DNA from: Deltaproteobacteria bacterium
Lineage (GTDB): Bacteria; Desulfobacterota; DSM-4660; Desulfatiglandales; Desulfatiglandaceae
Direction of reading: 5' to 3'
Assembly (NCBI GenBank): GCA_003646995.1
Contig: QMLZ01000046.1
Span: 1 to 15,774, forward strand
DNA: 15,774 nt
The notes under the pieces were generated by a model, which saw only the letters and a program-made list of their open reading frames with translations, had not been told where the DNA came from and ran no database searches. The translations under genes and the position numbers were made by a program. Below, piece after piece: positions 1 to 7,950 of this stretch (positions are counted from its first letter, which is position 1; each line of letters begins with the position of its first letter).

Positions 1-437
1 GTGTCAGGTCTTATAGCGCTCTTTACGTCCTGGGGATCAACTTGACCATACCGGTCCACGGAAAGCACCGTTACCTTTACCCCCAGCTCCATCATGTATA
101 TGAGGGGGTTCAATACTGCGGGATGTTCAACAGCACACGTGATAATGTGGGTGCTCTCAGGGGATCTGAAGTCAACCATGCCCTTTAGAACCATATTGTT
201 GCTTTCAGTCCCCCCAGAGGTGAATATAATCGATTCGGGCTTGGTGCCCAACAAATTTGCCACTTGGCCTCGGGCCTTTTCCACCGCCTCTCTGGCCTCT
301 ATGCCCAAGGGATAGTCACTCGACGGGTTTCCGAACTTTTCGGTGATATAAGGGGCCATTGCCCCAGCGACTTCCGGGGCCACGGGAGTGGTAGCATTGT
401 GGTCAAGATAAATGTAGTTGTTAGGAACTTGTGTCAT
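1..437 (-). CDS. Cysteine desulfurase (NifS/IscS family), N-terminal part, cut by window edge
   Basis: This is a PLP-dependent class V aminotransferase-fold enzyme that takes sulfur from cysteine for Fe-S clusters or other thio-cofactors. Only the first 145 codons are in the window. Visible family marks are YLDHNATTPV at residues 10-19, FGNPSS at 35-40, the cofactor-phosphate loop TSGGTESNN at 73-81, and AVEHPAV at 102-108, whose His105 is the residue expected to stack on PLP. The PLP-binding lysine and the sulfur-carrying cysteine lie beyond the edge, so activity and the IscS versus NifS subtype cannot be judged. The ATG at 437 is preceded by GGGAG (complement of 448-452) with a 10-base spacer. 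The gene is divergent from ppsA. The family is certain; the exact pathway role is not. Confidence 0.9.
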   Translation of the reverse strand, partial: MTQVPNNYIYLDHNATTPVAPEVAGAMAPYITEKFGNPSSDYPLGIEAREAVEKARGQVANLLGTKPESIIFTSGGTESNNMVLKGMVDFRSPESTHIITCAVEHPAVLNPLIYMMELGVKVTVLSVDRYGQVDPQDVKSAIRPD

Positions 438-620
438 TGATCAGTTACTCCCAACAATCTAGGCTATTTTAGTGTAACTCCTTATCATTGTCATGTACAC
501 CATATTTTTGCCAATTGACAAGCTATGCTTTTAAATGATACCTCTATCCTGTTTTAGGGATGGTCTTTAGGATTGATGCAGAGGCCTTTTAACCGGTGAT
601 GGGGTCAGGAGGAAATAATT
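438..620. promoter_or_regulatory. Divergent intergenic region with possible back-to-back promoters
   Basis: This 183-base gap separates the cysteine desulfurase from ppsA and must drive at least one of them. On the plus strand TTGACA (515-520) is followed after 16 bases by GATACC (537-542), a poor -10 match. On the minus strand TTGGCA (514-509) is followed after 16 bases by GACAAT (492-487). The two -35 candidates abut. The assignments come from eye matching only. A strong Shine-Dalgarno AGGAGGA at 607-613 sits 7 bases before the ppsA ATG. Confidence 0.35.
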
Positions 621-3095
621 ATGGTAGCGGACAATAGCAAAAAATTTATTTTGTGGTTTGAGGAAATAGGCATTGAGGACGTTCCTCTTGTGGGAGGGAA
701 AAATGCCTCTTTGGGTGAAATGTACCAGAAGTTACACAGCAAGGGCATCAGGGTTCCCAATGGCTTTGCAATAACAGCCTACGCTTATAGATATTTCCTC
801 AAATACGCCGGTATTGAAGACGAGATCCGCAAGATCCTCAAGGACCTTGACACACACGATATCAATAATCTTCAGCGCAAAGGACGCCAGGTTCGAGATG
901 TCATAAGGCATGCTGAATTCCCGCCGGATCTCACCCAAGCCATTTACACGGCCTATGATAAGCTTGCAGAAGAATTTGGCCAGGGGGGAACAGACAACTT
1001 GGACGTTGCGATAAGGTCTTCGGCCACGGCGGAAGACCTCCCCGATGCCTCGTTTGCAGGGCAACAGGACACTTACCTTAACATCCGAGGAAGGAGAAGC
1101 GTCCTGGATGCATGCCGGAAATGTTTTGCCTCGTTGTTCACGAACCGGGCTATATCCTACCGCCATGATAAGGGATTTGGCCAGTTTGACGTCTCGCTAT
1201 CGATAGCTGTCCAGAAAATGGTGAGAAGTGACTCAGCTTACAGCGGGGTCATGTTTTCAATTGACACAGAAACTGGGTTTAAAGACGCGGTGTTGATCAC
1301 AGCGGCCTATGGGCTCGGGGAAAACGTGGTTCAGGGGATAGTTAATCCCGATGAATATTATGTTTTCAAGCCCACGCTCCGGCAAGGAAAACGTGCCATA
1401 ATCAGCCGCAAAGTAGGAGACCGGGATATTAAAATGGTCTATTCTATGGATGATGAAAGCACGGTAAAGAATGTGCCCACAACCCTAGCAGAGCGGCATC
1501 GTTATGTGCTTGATGATGATGAAATACTTAAATTGGCTGAATGGGCGTGCATTATCGAGGACCATTATAGCCAAGAGGCAGGTTATTTCAAACCCATGGA
1601 CATAGAGTGGGCAAAAGACGGTGACGGCGTCAATGTGGGAACCGGTGAATTGTTTATTGTTCAGGCGAGGCCGGAAACAATACACTCTCAGAAAGACAGC
1701 AATGTGTACGAGACTTACAGGCTGCTAGAATCCGGTCCAATTCTTTGCTCGGGGACTGCAGTAGGAACCAAGGTGGGACAGGGGGTTGCCCGGGTCATCA
1801 ACTCCACGCTCGAGATGGATCAATTCAAGGAGGGAGAAGTTCTTGTCACTACCATGACTGATCCCGACTGGGAGCCGATCATGAAAATAGCGGCTGCAAT
1901 CGTGACAAACAAAGGGGGTAGAACCTGCCATGCCGCTATTGTTTCGCGTGAATTGGGCATCCCTTGCATTATAGGAACAGGCAATGCAGACGAGGTAATC
2001 AAGACAGGCCAAGAAATAACAGTTTCCTGCTGCGAAGGAGAGACAGGCCATGTATACGACGGCATACTCAAGTATGAGGTGGAAAAGCTGAATCTTGAAG
2101 AATTGCCCAAAACCAAAACCAAAATCATGATGAATGTGGGCATTCCAGAGCAGGCATTCTCGCAAGGCATGATACCTAATGACGGCGTGGGCCTTGCCAG
2201 GGAAGAGTTCATCATCAACAGCCACATTGGTATACATCCTTTGGCCTTACTGGACTACGATAAGTTGAAGGAAAAAGCGAAGACTGACCAGAAGGTCGCC
2301 GGGGTGGTGTACAAGATCAATGATATCACGAGTGTTTATGAAGACAAGAAGCAATTTTTCATAGATAAGCTTGCCGAGGGGATAAGCCGAATAGCGGCCG
2401 GGTTTTATCCTAACGACGTTATCGTCAGGCTTTCGGATTTTAAAACCAACGAATACGAGAACCTGCTCGGTGGGTATCTTTACGAGCCCAAGGAAAGCAA
2501 TCCCATGATCGGCTGGAGGGGCGCGTCAAGATATTATGATGAAAACTTCACGCCTGCATTCGAGCTTGAATGCCTTGCCTTGTTAAAGGCTCGGAACGAG
2601 GTGGGGCTTACCAACATAAAGGTGATGGTACCTTTCTGCAGAACGCCGGAAGAAGGAAAGAAGGTTATTGAGTTGATGAAGCGCTTTGGACTGGTACAAG
2701 GGGAGAACGGCCTAGAAATATACGTCATGTGCGAAATCCCTAGCAATGTTGTTTGTGCTGATGAATTTGCAGAGATCTTCGACGGTTTTTCCATAGGCTC
2801 CAATGACCTGACGCAGCTAACGTTGGGGCTTGATAGGGATTCCTCATTGGTGGCGCATATCTATGATGAAAGGAATACCGCTGTTAAGCGACTCATAAAA
2901 CAGGTTATCGATGTGGCCAAGAAAAAGGGGCGTAAGATAGGGATTTGCGGTCAGGCACCAAGTGATTTTCCTGATTTTGCCGAATTCTTGGTTGAATGTG
3001 GCATAGATTCCATGAGCTTAATACCCGATACGGTAATAAAAACAAGGCTTCTTGTGGCGAAGAAAGAAAAAGAATTGGGAATAAAACCGGAGTAA
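621..3095 (+). CDS. ppsA: Phosphoenolpyruvate synthase (pyruvate, water dikinase)
   Basis: It converts pyruvate, ATP and water to PEP, AMP and phosphate, the entry to gluconeogenesis in cytoplasm. The 824-residue protein has the full three-part layout. An N-terminal ATP-grasp nucleotide-binding domain (about 1-350) includes LVGGKNASLGEM and RSSATAEDLPDASFAGQQDT. A swivelling phosphohistidine domain carries GGRTCHAAIVSRELGIPC with catalytic His437. A C-terminal TIM-barrel pyruvate/PEP domain (about 480-815) contains GWRGASRYY, GSNDLTQLTLGLDRDS and GICGQAPS with the active-site Cys776. It is slightly longer than the E. coli enzyme. The start is fixed by AGGAGGA 7 bases upstream. The FabH-like gene follows after 10 bases, implying co-transcription. 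Pyruvate phosphate dikinase is the only close alternative; overall length and motif order favour PpsA. Confidence 0.95.
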   Translation: MVADNSKKFILWFEEIGIEDVPLVGGKNASLGEMYQKLHSKGIRVPNGFAITAYAYRYFLKYAGIEDEIRKILKDLDTHDINNLQRKGRQVRDVIRHAEFPPDLTQAIYTAYDKLAEEFGQGGTDNLDVAIRSSATAEDLPDASFAGQQDTYLNIRGRRSVLDACRKCFASLFTNRAISYRHDKGFGQFDVSLSIAVQKMVRSDSAYSGVMFSIDTETGFKDAVLITAAYGLGENVVQGIVNPDEYYVFKPTLRQGKRAIISRKVGDRDIKMVYSMDDESTVKNVPTTLAERHRYVLDDDEILKLAEWACIIEDHYSQEAGYFKPMDIEWAKDGDGVNVGTGELFIVQARPETIHSQKDSNVYETYRLLESGPILCSGTAVGTKVGQGVARVINSTLEMDQFKEGEVLVTTMTDPDWEPIMKIAAAIVTNKGGRTCHAAIVSRELGIPCIIGTGNADEVIKTGQEITVSCCEGETGHVYDGILKYEVEKLNLEELPKTKTKIMMNVGIPEQAFSQGMIPNDGVGLAREEFIINSHIGIHPLALLDYDKLKEKAKTDQKVAGVVYKINDITSVYEDKKQFFIDKLAEGISRIAAGFYPNDVIVRLSDFKTNEYENLLGGYLYEPKESNPMIGWRGASRYYDENFTPAFELECLALLKARNEVGLTNIKVMVPFCRTPEEGKKVIELMKRFGLVQGENGLEIYVMCEIPSNVVCADEFAEIFDGFSIGSNDLTQLTLGLDRDSSLVAHIYDERNTAVKRLIKQVIDVAKKKGRKIGICGQAPSDFPDFAEFLVECGIDSMSLIPDTVIKTRLLVAKKEKELGIKPE

Positions 3096-3105
3096 AAGAA
3101 GAAAC

Positions 3106-4098
3106 ATGAAATCAATTAGAATACTGGGCACTGGATCATATGTGCCCCCCAAGGTACTTACAAATTTTGATCTCCAGAAAATGGGCCTCGACACTACGGA
3201 TGAATGGATCGTGTCCAGGACAGGAGTCAAGGAGAGGCGAATCGCTGATCCTGATGTGGCGACGTCGGACTTGGCCTACGAGGCAACCTTGAAGGCCTTG
3301 GAAATGGCAGGACTGACAGCCAAGGATTTGGATCTTATCATAGTGGCGACAATCACTCCCGACACCTGTTGCCCTGCTGCAGCCAATTGGTTGCAGGCAA
3401 AGCTTGACGCACCTCAGGCTGTAACATTTGATGTGACAGCAGCATGTTCAGGCTTCATATTCGGGCTTAATGTGGCCGAACAATACCTAAAGGCGGGGTC
3501 CTGCCGGTATATCCTCGTTGCTGCCTCAGAGGTCATGAGCCGGACACTTAATTGGAAAGATAGAACTACTTGCATTCTTTGGGGTGATGGTGCGGGGGCT
3601 GCTATACTGACCCAGGGAGAGGAAGGTCCGGAGATCCTTTCTACACATGTCCACACCGATGGGGCAAACGGCCAGGATCTACTGTTGCCCGGGGGAGGCT
3701 CAAAAACGACTCCCATAAGTCATGAAAGCGTGGACAAGGGTTTACATACCCTCAACATGATAGAGGCCAACGCCAGTTTCAGGGTGGCGGTTAGGCACTT
3801 TATAGAGTCAATCAAGGAGGCTTGTAAGACAAACAATGTGGCAGTGGAGGATGTGGACTGGTTTATCCCACATCAGGCCAACCTGAGGATGTTTCAGTCC
3901 ATTGCCAAAACCTTAAAAATCCCGATGGAAAAATTCTATTTGACCCTTCACAAATACGGCAATATATCGTCCGCCTCATGTGCCATTGCACTGGACGAAG
4001 CGGTACGGGATGGGAGCATCAAGCCCGGCCACCTGGTTTGCATGCCGGTGTTCGGCGGCGGACTCACATGGGGTGCGGCCCTTATCAGGTGGGCTTAG
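3106..4098 (+). CDS. fabH: 3-oxoacyl-ACP synthase III (KAS III, FabH family)
   Basis: The family condenses an acyl-CoA, usually acetyl-CoA, with malonyl-ACP to start type II fatty-acid synthesis in the cytoplasm. The 330-residue protein has normal length and the intact triad: Cys114 in VTAACSGFIFG, His256 in WFIPHQANLRM and Asn286 in HKYGNISSAS. The N-terminal ILGTGSYVPPKVLTN and the arginine-bearing DEWIVSRTGVKERR (about 38-51) are typical of KAS III. Ribosome binding is weak (AAGAAG before the ATG), consistent with coupling to ppsA 10 bases upstream. No other fatty-acid-synthesis gene (fabD, fabG, acpP, plsX) is adjacent. It could therefore be a specialised KAS III homologue with another acyl primer or acceptor rather than the housekeeping enzyme. 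The downstream hydrolase starts 9 bases after its stop. Confidence 0.88.
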   Translation: MKSIRILGTGSYVPPKVLTNFDLQKMGLDTTDEWIVSRTGVKERRIADPDVATSDLAYEATLKALEMAGLTAKDLDLIIVATITPDTCCPAAANWLQAKLDAPQAVTFDVTAACSGFIFGLNVAEQYLKAGSCRYILVAASEVMSRTLNWKDRTTCILWGDGAGAAILTQGEEGPEILSTHVHTDGANGQDLLLPGGGSKTTPISHESVDKGLHTLNMIEANASFRVAVRHFIESIKEACKTNNVAVEDVDWFIPHQANLRMFQSIAKTLKIPMEKFYLTLHKYGNISSASCAIALDEAVRDGSIKPGHLVCMPVFGGGLTWGAALIRWA

Positions 4099-4107
4099 AA
4101 GAAACTC

Positions 4108-4878
4108 ATGGACATTGACAAACTTGCTGAACAAGGGGTGGGATATAGAGCCTGGCCTGACAAACTTGACCCGGCAAAGATTACAATTGTCATGATACAT
4201 GGCGCTGGTGGAAGGGCAGAGATATGGAATGCCCAGATAAGGCCCCTCGGTAAGGAATTCAATGCGGTTGCCATCGATCTACCAGGCCACGGTAATACCC
4301 CCAAAGGGACATATACCGACATATCTGACTATGCCCGGTGGCTCGGGGAGATTATTGAGTCTTGTTGTGAAGGACCCGTGGTCTTGATGGGTCATTCCAT
4401 GGGTGGAGCCATATGCCAGGCCCTTGCGATAGAGCGGGCCGTGCTGCTTCGGGGGATGGTGCTGGTATCTACCGGGGCCCGGCTCAAAGTGGCACCGGCC
4501 ATTCTGGATGGTTTAAAAGAGGATTTCGACAAGACGGTAGAGCTGATCATTAAATATGCCTATTCTGCTTCCGCGCCTCCCGTAATGTTGAGCCAGGGTG
4601 CAGACCTAATGAAGGAATCGGGACCAGAGGTCCTATATAGTGACTTTGCAGCCTGTAACAGGTTTGATTTGAGGAGTAAGATAAGCGAGATCACCGTTCC
4701 AACTTACATTGTTTGTGGAGAAGATGATAAACTTACCCCACCTTCCTTATCGCAAAAGCTGGCCAAGGAAATTAAGAGCAGCAAGCTCTCAATAATCCCA
4801 AATGCCGGTCATATGGTGATGATCGAAGCCTGGAAGGCTTTCAACAGTGCTGTTTCTGAGTTCATTAAGTCCCTTTAG
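4108..4878 (+). CDS. Alpha/beta-hydrolase fold protein (esterase or thioesterase-like)
   Basis: This 256-residue soluble hydrolase has the classic alpha/beta fold landmarks. They are the oxyanion-region MIHGAGG, the strand-turn AIDLPGHGNT, the nucleophile elbow GHSMGG with Ser97, the acid in CGEDDKLTPP (Asp207, or possibly Asp206), and His235 in NAGHMVMIE. A short cap with several small residues lies at about 125-180. No signal peptide is seen, so it should be cytoplasmic. The substrate cannot be read from sequence. Its place 9 bases after a KAS III gene suggests an acyl-thioester or ester, but that is inference. BioH-like or lactonase-like roles are possible alternatives. The 3' end overlaps the converging dsbD gene by 14 bases. 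Confidence 0.85.
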   Translation: MDIDKLAEQGVGYRAWPDKLDPAKITIVMIHGAGGRAEIWNAQIRPLGKEFNAVAIDLPGHGNTPKGTYTDISDYARWLGEIIESCCEGPVVLMGHSMGGAICQALAIERAVLLRGMVLVSTGARLKVAPAILDGLKEDFDKTVELIIKYAYSASAPPVMLSQGADLMKESGPEVLYSDFAACNRFDLRSKISEITVPTYIVCGEDDKLTPPSLSQKLAKEIKSSKLSIIPNAGHMVMIEAWKAFNSAVSEFIKSL

Positions 4879-6652
4879 CTCGTGGCGGAAGGGTTAGCAC
4901 CTCAGCCATCTTGGAGGCAAAGGTATAGGGCGGGGCATATGCTTGTATCCGAAGGGAGCTCACCTCGGTTCCGTCAGGCCTTAGGAAGACAACCGTGGGC
5001 ACACCCCTGACGTTGAAACGCTGAACGAGCTTCTTGGTTTCAGGGCTCTGCTTTGTAAGATCTACCCTTATAGGGAAAAACTTCCCAATTAGGGCTTTGA
5101 CTCTTTGGTCCCTAAACGTGGTTTTATCCATTTCGCGGCAGGGGCCACACCAGTCCGCGTAAAAATCAATTATAACGGGTTTGCGCTCAGCCTTTGCTTC
5201 TTGGAGCAGCCCTTGCCTGTATGGGATCCATTTGATTCCCTCTTCCGCATGCCAAGATGCATATGCGGTAACAAGTGCTGTGGCCAGGACAACCGCACCA
5301 AGCAAGGTTTTCACAAAACGGAAATGCCTGGAGTTGGCACTTGTCCTATCCAAAAAGCCCACATGAATCGCAGCTGCCATCAACACTGCGGGTATGGCAA
5401 GGGTCTTAAGAAACTGTATAGGTATTAGGGGACGAATCATGAAGACCGCCATGGCAACTAAGACCCAACCAAAGCATTTCTTTATCCATACCAGCCAGTT
5501 GCCCGACATGGGCAACCTGTCTACAGCCCCTGAGAATATGGCAAGGAAACAAAGCGGCAGTCCCAGCCCTATGCTGAGGACAAAAAAGTAAAGAAACCCT
5601 ATGAAGGCGTCACCTTTCTGTCCCACGTAAGTTAGGAGTCCCAAAACAAAGGGGCCAAGGCAAGGAGCAGCCACTACTCCCAGGGTTAAGCCCATGAAAA
5701 AAGAGCCAAAAAAACCGCCGAATCCCCTTGAGGCGAGATTTACGATTCCGCCGGGCAACCTGATCTCCCAAAGGCCAAAAAAGCTTAATCCCATGGCTAA
5801 TATTATTACAGATACAACTATGAGCACTATGGGATTCTGTAGAGCGGCTCCTAACATTCCCCCAGTAAGCGCCGCGCTTACCCCCAGCGTGGAATTTGTA
5901 ATGGAAAGCCCTGCCATATACAAGGCACCATGAATAAATCTCTTACCTTTGAGTTTTTGACTGCGAGCACCAAAAAAGGATACCGTAATGGGGATGAGAG
6001 GGTAAATGCATGGGGTCAAATTCAGAGCAAGTCCCCCGAAAAATAACCCAAGCAGAGTAAGCCATAGCGCACCGTGAGGTTTGAACCCTCTTACTTCAAC
6101 TGTTTTCGGACTAGGTACTTGATATGGCGTGGAAAAATATGCCAGGTTAATGCGTCTTTGAGGTGTGTCTCGGTCGACTACATCGAATTTCACATTGATA
6201 GGGACCCTGTGGGGGGGTAAACAACTGTCTTGTGCGCAAGCCTGGTAGCTGAGGACACCCTGAATCTTGTGTTGCCCCAAGCCTGCGTCTGGGCCAATGT
6301 GCAAGGTTGCCTTGATTATGACTTGTCCCTCGTAAACCTCAACAGGCTTGTCAGAATAATCGAACCTTACTTCCTTGGTTTTGGGAAATCGAAGTCCCTT
6401 GATGGTGGCTCCTGACGAGGGGGAAAAGGAAAGTCTTGTGGGGATTATCATCTCACCGGGTTTTGCTGCGGGACCGTGAAGAAATAAGCCCTTTTTGATC
6501 TTGACTTTAAACGCAATCTCGTAATCTTTGCCCTGGCAATATCTATCGTATGAGTGAATTACTTCCACCGAAACCGCGGAACCGTATGCAAAGCATGCAC
6601 CTCCAAGGCCAATTACTACCAGGACCGAGAGAATAGTAAGCAAACGCTGCAT
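4865..6652 (-). CDS. dsbD: Thiol:disulfide interchange protein DsbD
   Basis: DsbD moves electrons from cytoplasmic thioredoxin across the inner membrane to periplasmic thiol proteins such as DsbC-like isomerases or cytochrome c maturation factors. All three modules are present in 595 residues. Residues 1-23 are a Sec signal peptide. The periplasmic alpha domain has Cys139 and Cys144 in CAQDSC. The membrane beta domain (about 195-460) has the paired cysteines Cys215 in NLTPCIYPL and Cys331 in APCLGPFVLG. The C-terminal thioredoxin-like gamma domain has DFYADWCGPC with Cys502 and Cys505, then a cis-proline loop RGVPTVVF. The ATG at 6652 is chosen because it starts a good signal peptide; only a weak AGGG lies upstream. 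It is divergent from the metal-binding protein gene and overlaps the hydrolase tail to tail. Confidence 0.95.
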   Translation of the reverse strand: MQRLLTILSVLVVIGLGGACFAYGSAVSVEVIHSYDRYCQGKDYEIAFKVKIKKGLFLHGPAAKPGEMIIPTRLSFSPSSGATIKGLRFPKTKEVRFDYSDKPVEVYEGQVIIKATLHIGPDAGLGQHKIQGVLSYQACAQDSCLPPHRVPINVKFDVVDRDTPQRRINLAYFSTPYQVPSPKTVEVRGFKPHGALWLTLLGLFFGGLALNLTPCIYPLIPITVSFFGARSQKLKGKRFIHGALYMAGLSITNSTLGVSAALTGGMLGAALQNPIVLIVVSVIILAMGLSFFGLWEIRLPGGIVNLASRGFGGFFGSFFMGLTLGVVAAPCLGPFVLGLLTYVGQKGDAFIGFLYFFVLSIGLGLPLCFLAIFSGAVDRLPMSGNWLVWIKKCFGWVLVAMAVFMIRPLIPIQFLKTLAIPAVLMAAAIHVGFLDRTSANSRHFRFVKTLLGAVVLATALVTAYASWHAEEGIKWIPYRQGLLQEAKAERKPVIIDFYADWCGPCREMDKTTFRDQRVKALIGKFFPIRVDLTKQSPETKKLVQRFNVRGVPTVVFLRPDGTEVSSLRIQAYAPPYTFASKMAEVLTLPPRAKGT

Positions 6653-6806
6653 ATTATACCCTGTTTCCGTTGGTCAGGACCCTTGAATTTGATAGTTAAA
6701 CTGGATAAGCCGAATAAAATAGATTAAACTTTCTTTTCAAGCAATTGTTTTGGGTTTGACCCATATTACAAACAAAACCTTTTTAACGCCAGATTCGGGA
6801 GCAAAT
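6653..6806. promoter_or_regulatory. Divergent dsbD / metal-binding-protein control region with a direct repeat
   Basis: This 154-base region holds promoters for two divergent exported-protein genes. A plausible plus-strand promoter is TTGATA (6689-6694), an 18-base spacer and AATAAA (6713-6718). A near-identical direct repeat, ATAGTTAAACT (6692-6702) and ATAGATTAAACT (6719-6730), flanks the -10 element and would overlap the -35 and the start point. That geometry suits a repressor, but no known Zur or Fur palindrome is recognisable. TATAAT is also present on the minus strand directly before the dsbD ATG. Confidence 0.35.
6797..6801 (+). promoter_or_regulatory. Ribosome binding site that fixes the start of the metal-binding protein
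   Basis: GGGAG lies 5 bases before the ATG at 6807. The frame is open back to 6750, but the earlier start would add 19 residues ahead of the signal peptide and has no such site. The start at 6807 is therefore preferred. Confidence 0.75.
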
Positions 6807-7697
6807 ATGAAGAAATATAACATTACAAGATTGATAATCGTTTTCCCAGTTATTTTGTTTCTATTCATGGGCAGGATTCTCCCAGTTGCAGCACGACCCG
6901 TGTCTGTGGCAGTTAGTATTTTACCACAGTCGTTTTTTGTGAAAGAAATAGGATCTGCCGAGGTGGAAATTTTGGTTATGGTGCCGCCTGGGGCCAACCC
7001 GGCCACCTACGAGCCCAAACCGAGGCAATTGGCTAAGTTAGCCGGGTGCCCCATATATTTTGCCCAAGGCCTTCCCTTTGAATCAGCATGGATACCACGC
7101 TTTCTTAAAAGCAATCCCCACCTAATTGTTGTCCCTACTTATGCAGGGATAGAAAGGGTTCCAATGCAAAGATCCTCCCGCTCTCGCGGGGCAAAAGCGG
7201 AGAAGAATTACCTGGATCCTCACATCTGGCTTTCCCCTCCTTTGGCTTTTGTGGAGGCGAGGAATATACTTGAGGGTCTACTGCGGATCGATCCCTCCCA
7301 TAAAGCAATCTATACAGATGGGTTCCGAAGGCTGGCCAGCAAGATAGTGGCGCTGGACCTAGAAATCAGGGGCTTATTCGAAGGCGTAAATGGACGCAAT
7401 ACCTTTTTGGTTTACCACCCTGCATGGGGTTATTTTGCCAGAACATATGGACTGAAACAGGTTGCCATTGAAAAGGAAGGCAAAAAACCTCTGGCACGTG
7501 ACCTCAAGAGCCTTATCCAGTACGCGCGAGAAAAAGGCTTCAAAGAGCTTTTTATACAACCTCAGGTCTCGGCCCATACAGGCCAGGTAATAGCCCAATC
7601 CATTGGGGCCAGGCTAGTGCCTCTTGATCCCCTCGCTCCCCAATGGGACCAAAACTTACTGGAGTCGGCGAAAAAGATCAGAGCTGCACTAAGGTAG
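6807..7697 (+). CDS. Zinc/manganese-type ABC transporter substrate-binding protein (ZnuA/TroA family)
   Basis: This is a periplasmic cluster A-I metal-binding protein of 296 residues. Residues 1-29 form a Sec signal peptide ending near VAARP. Two family histidines are clear, His139 in DPHIWLSP and His204 in YHPAWGYFA, and the C-terminal acidic ligand is probably Asp274 in PLDPLAPQW. The first ligand position is unusual: the family's PHxYEP-like motif reads NPATYEPKP, with Ala66 where histidine normally sits. The flexible loop that is His-rich in many ZnuA proteins is short, basic and His-free here (about 117-134). No permease or ATPase gene is next to it, so any transporter partners must lie elsewhere. 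It could bind a different metal, or a metal in a three-ligand site. Family assignment is strong; the metal is unknown. Confidence 0.88.
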   Translation: MKKYNITRLIIVFPVILFLFMGRILPVAARPVSVAVSILPQSFFVKEIGSAEVEILVMVPPGANPATYEPKPRQLAKLAGCPIYFAQGLPFESAWIPRFLKSNPHLIVVPTYAGIERVPMQRSSRSRGAKAEKNYLDPHIWLSPPLAFVEARNILEGLLRIDPSHKAIYTDGFRRLASKIVALDLEIRGLFEGVNGRNTFLVYHPAWGYFARTYGLKQVAIEKEGKKPLARDLKSLIQYAREKGFKELFIQPQVSAHTGQVIAQSIGARLVPLDPLAPQWDQNLLESAKKIRAALR

Positions 7698-7724
7698 AGC
7701 AGTTTTAGGGGAGGTTTGTGCATT

Positions 7725-7925
7725 CTATCTGGGTTTACGGTACGGCGGTGGTTCTTTGACCCCCTCAAGTGCATTCCTAGCTTTGTCCCGGGCAGCCTTT
7801 GCTTCTGCCAGGGCTATTCGAAGTTCATCCCGTTTCTCTGGAGGGCAGCGGTCCAGCTCCTTTTCGAGGCGCTCAACCTCTTTTTGAAGTCGGTACAATT
7901 CCTTAGCAATGATACGGATTGACAT
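7725..7925 (-). CDS. Small coiled-coil protein, 66 residues, unknown function
   Basis: The protein is almost entirely charged helix. A heptad-like stretch (about 6-56) is rich in Glu, Lys, Arg and Leu, for example LYRLQKEVERLEKELDR, and it ends in a proline-rich tail EPPPYRKPR. There is no signal peptide or membrane segment, so it should be cytoplasmic. AGGTG (complement of 7934-7938) lies 8 bases before the ATG. It follows the MCE gene after 25 bases on the same strand and is probably its co-transcribed partner. The helical pattern echoes the MCE protein's own coiled-coil tail, although that one should be outside the inner membrane. I do not recognise a family. Coding status rests on the ribosome site, the biased composition and the operon position. 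Confidence 0.7.
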   Translation of the reverse strand: MSIRIIAKELYRLQKEVERLEKELDRCPPEKRDELRIALAEAKAARDKARNALEGVKEPPPYRKPR

Positions 7926-7950
7926 GGCTCGGGCACCTGAAGAATCAAGA

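Noticed and set aside
1725..2237. Minus-strand open frames of 170 and 135 residues inside ppsA
   Set aside because: They lie wholly antisense to a clearly conserved gene, overlap each other, and show no domain-like composition or ribosome site.
6653..6658. TATAAT on the minus strand directly before the dsbD ATG as a leaderless promoter
   Set aside because: No matching -35 is present at 16-18 bases, and transcription would start inside the signal-peptide codons.
7177..7190. Perfect hairpin CCCGC-TCTC-GCGGG as a possible terminator or attenuator
   Set aside because: It is inside the metal-binding-protein coding region, has only a 5-base stem and is not followed by a T-run.
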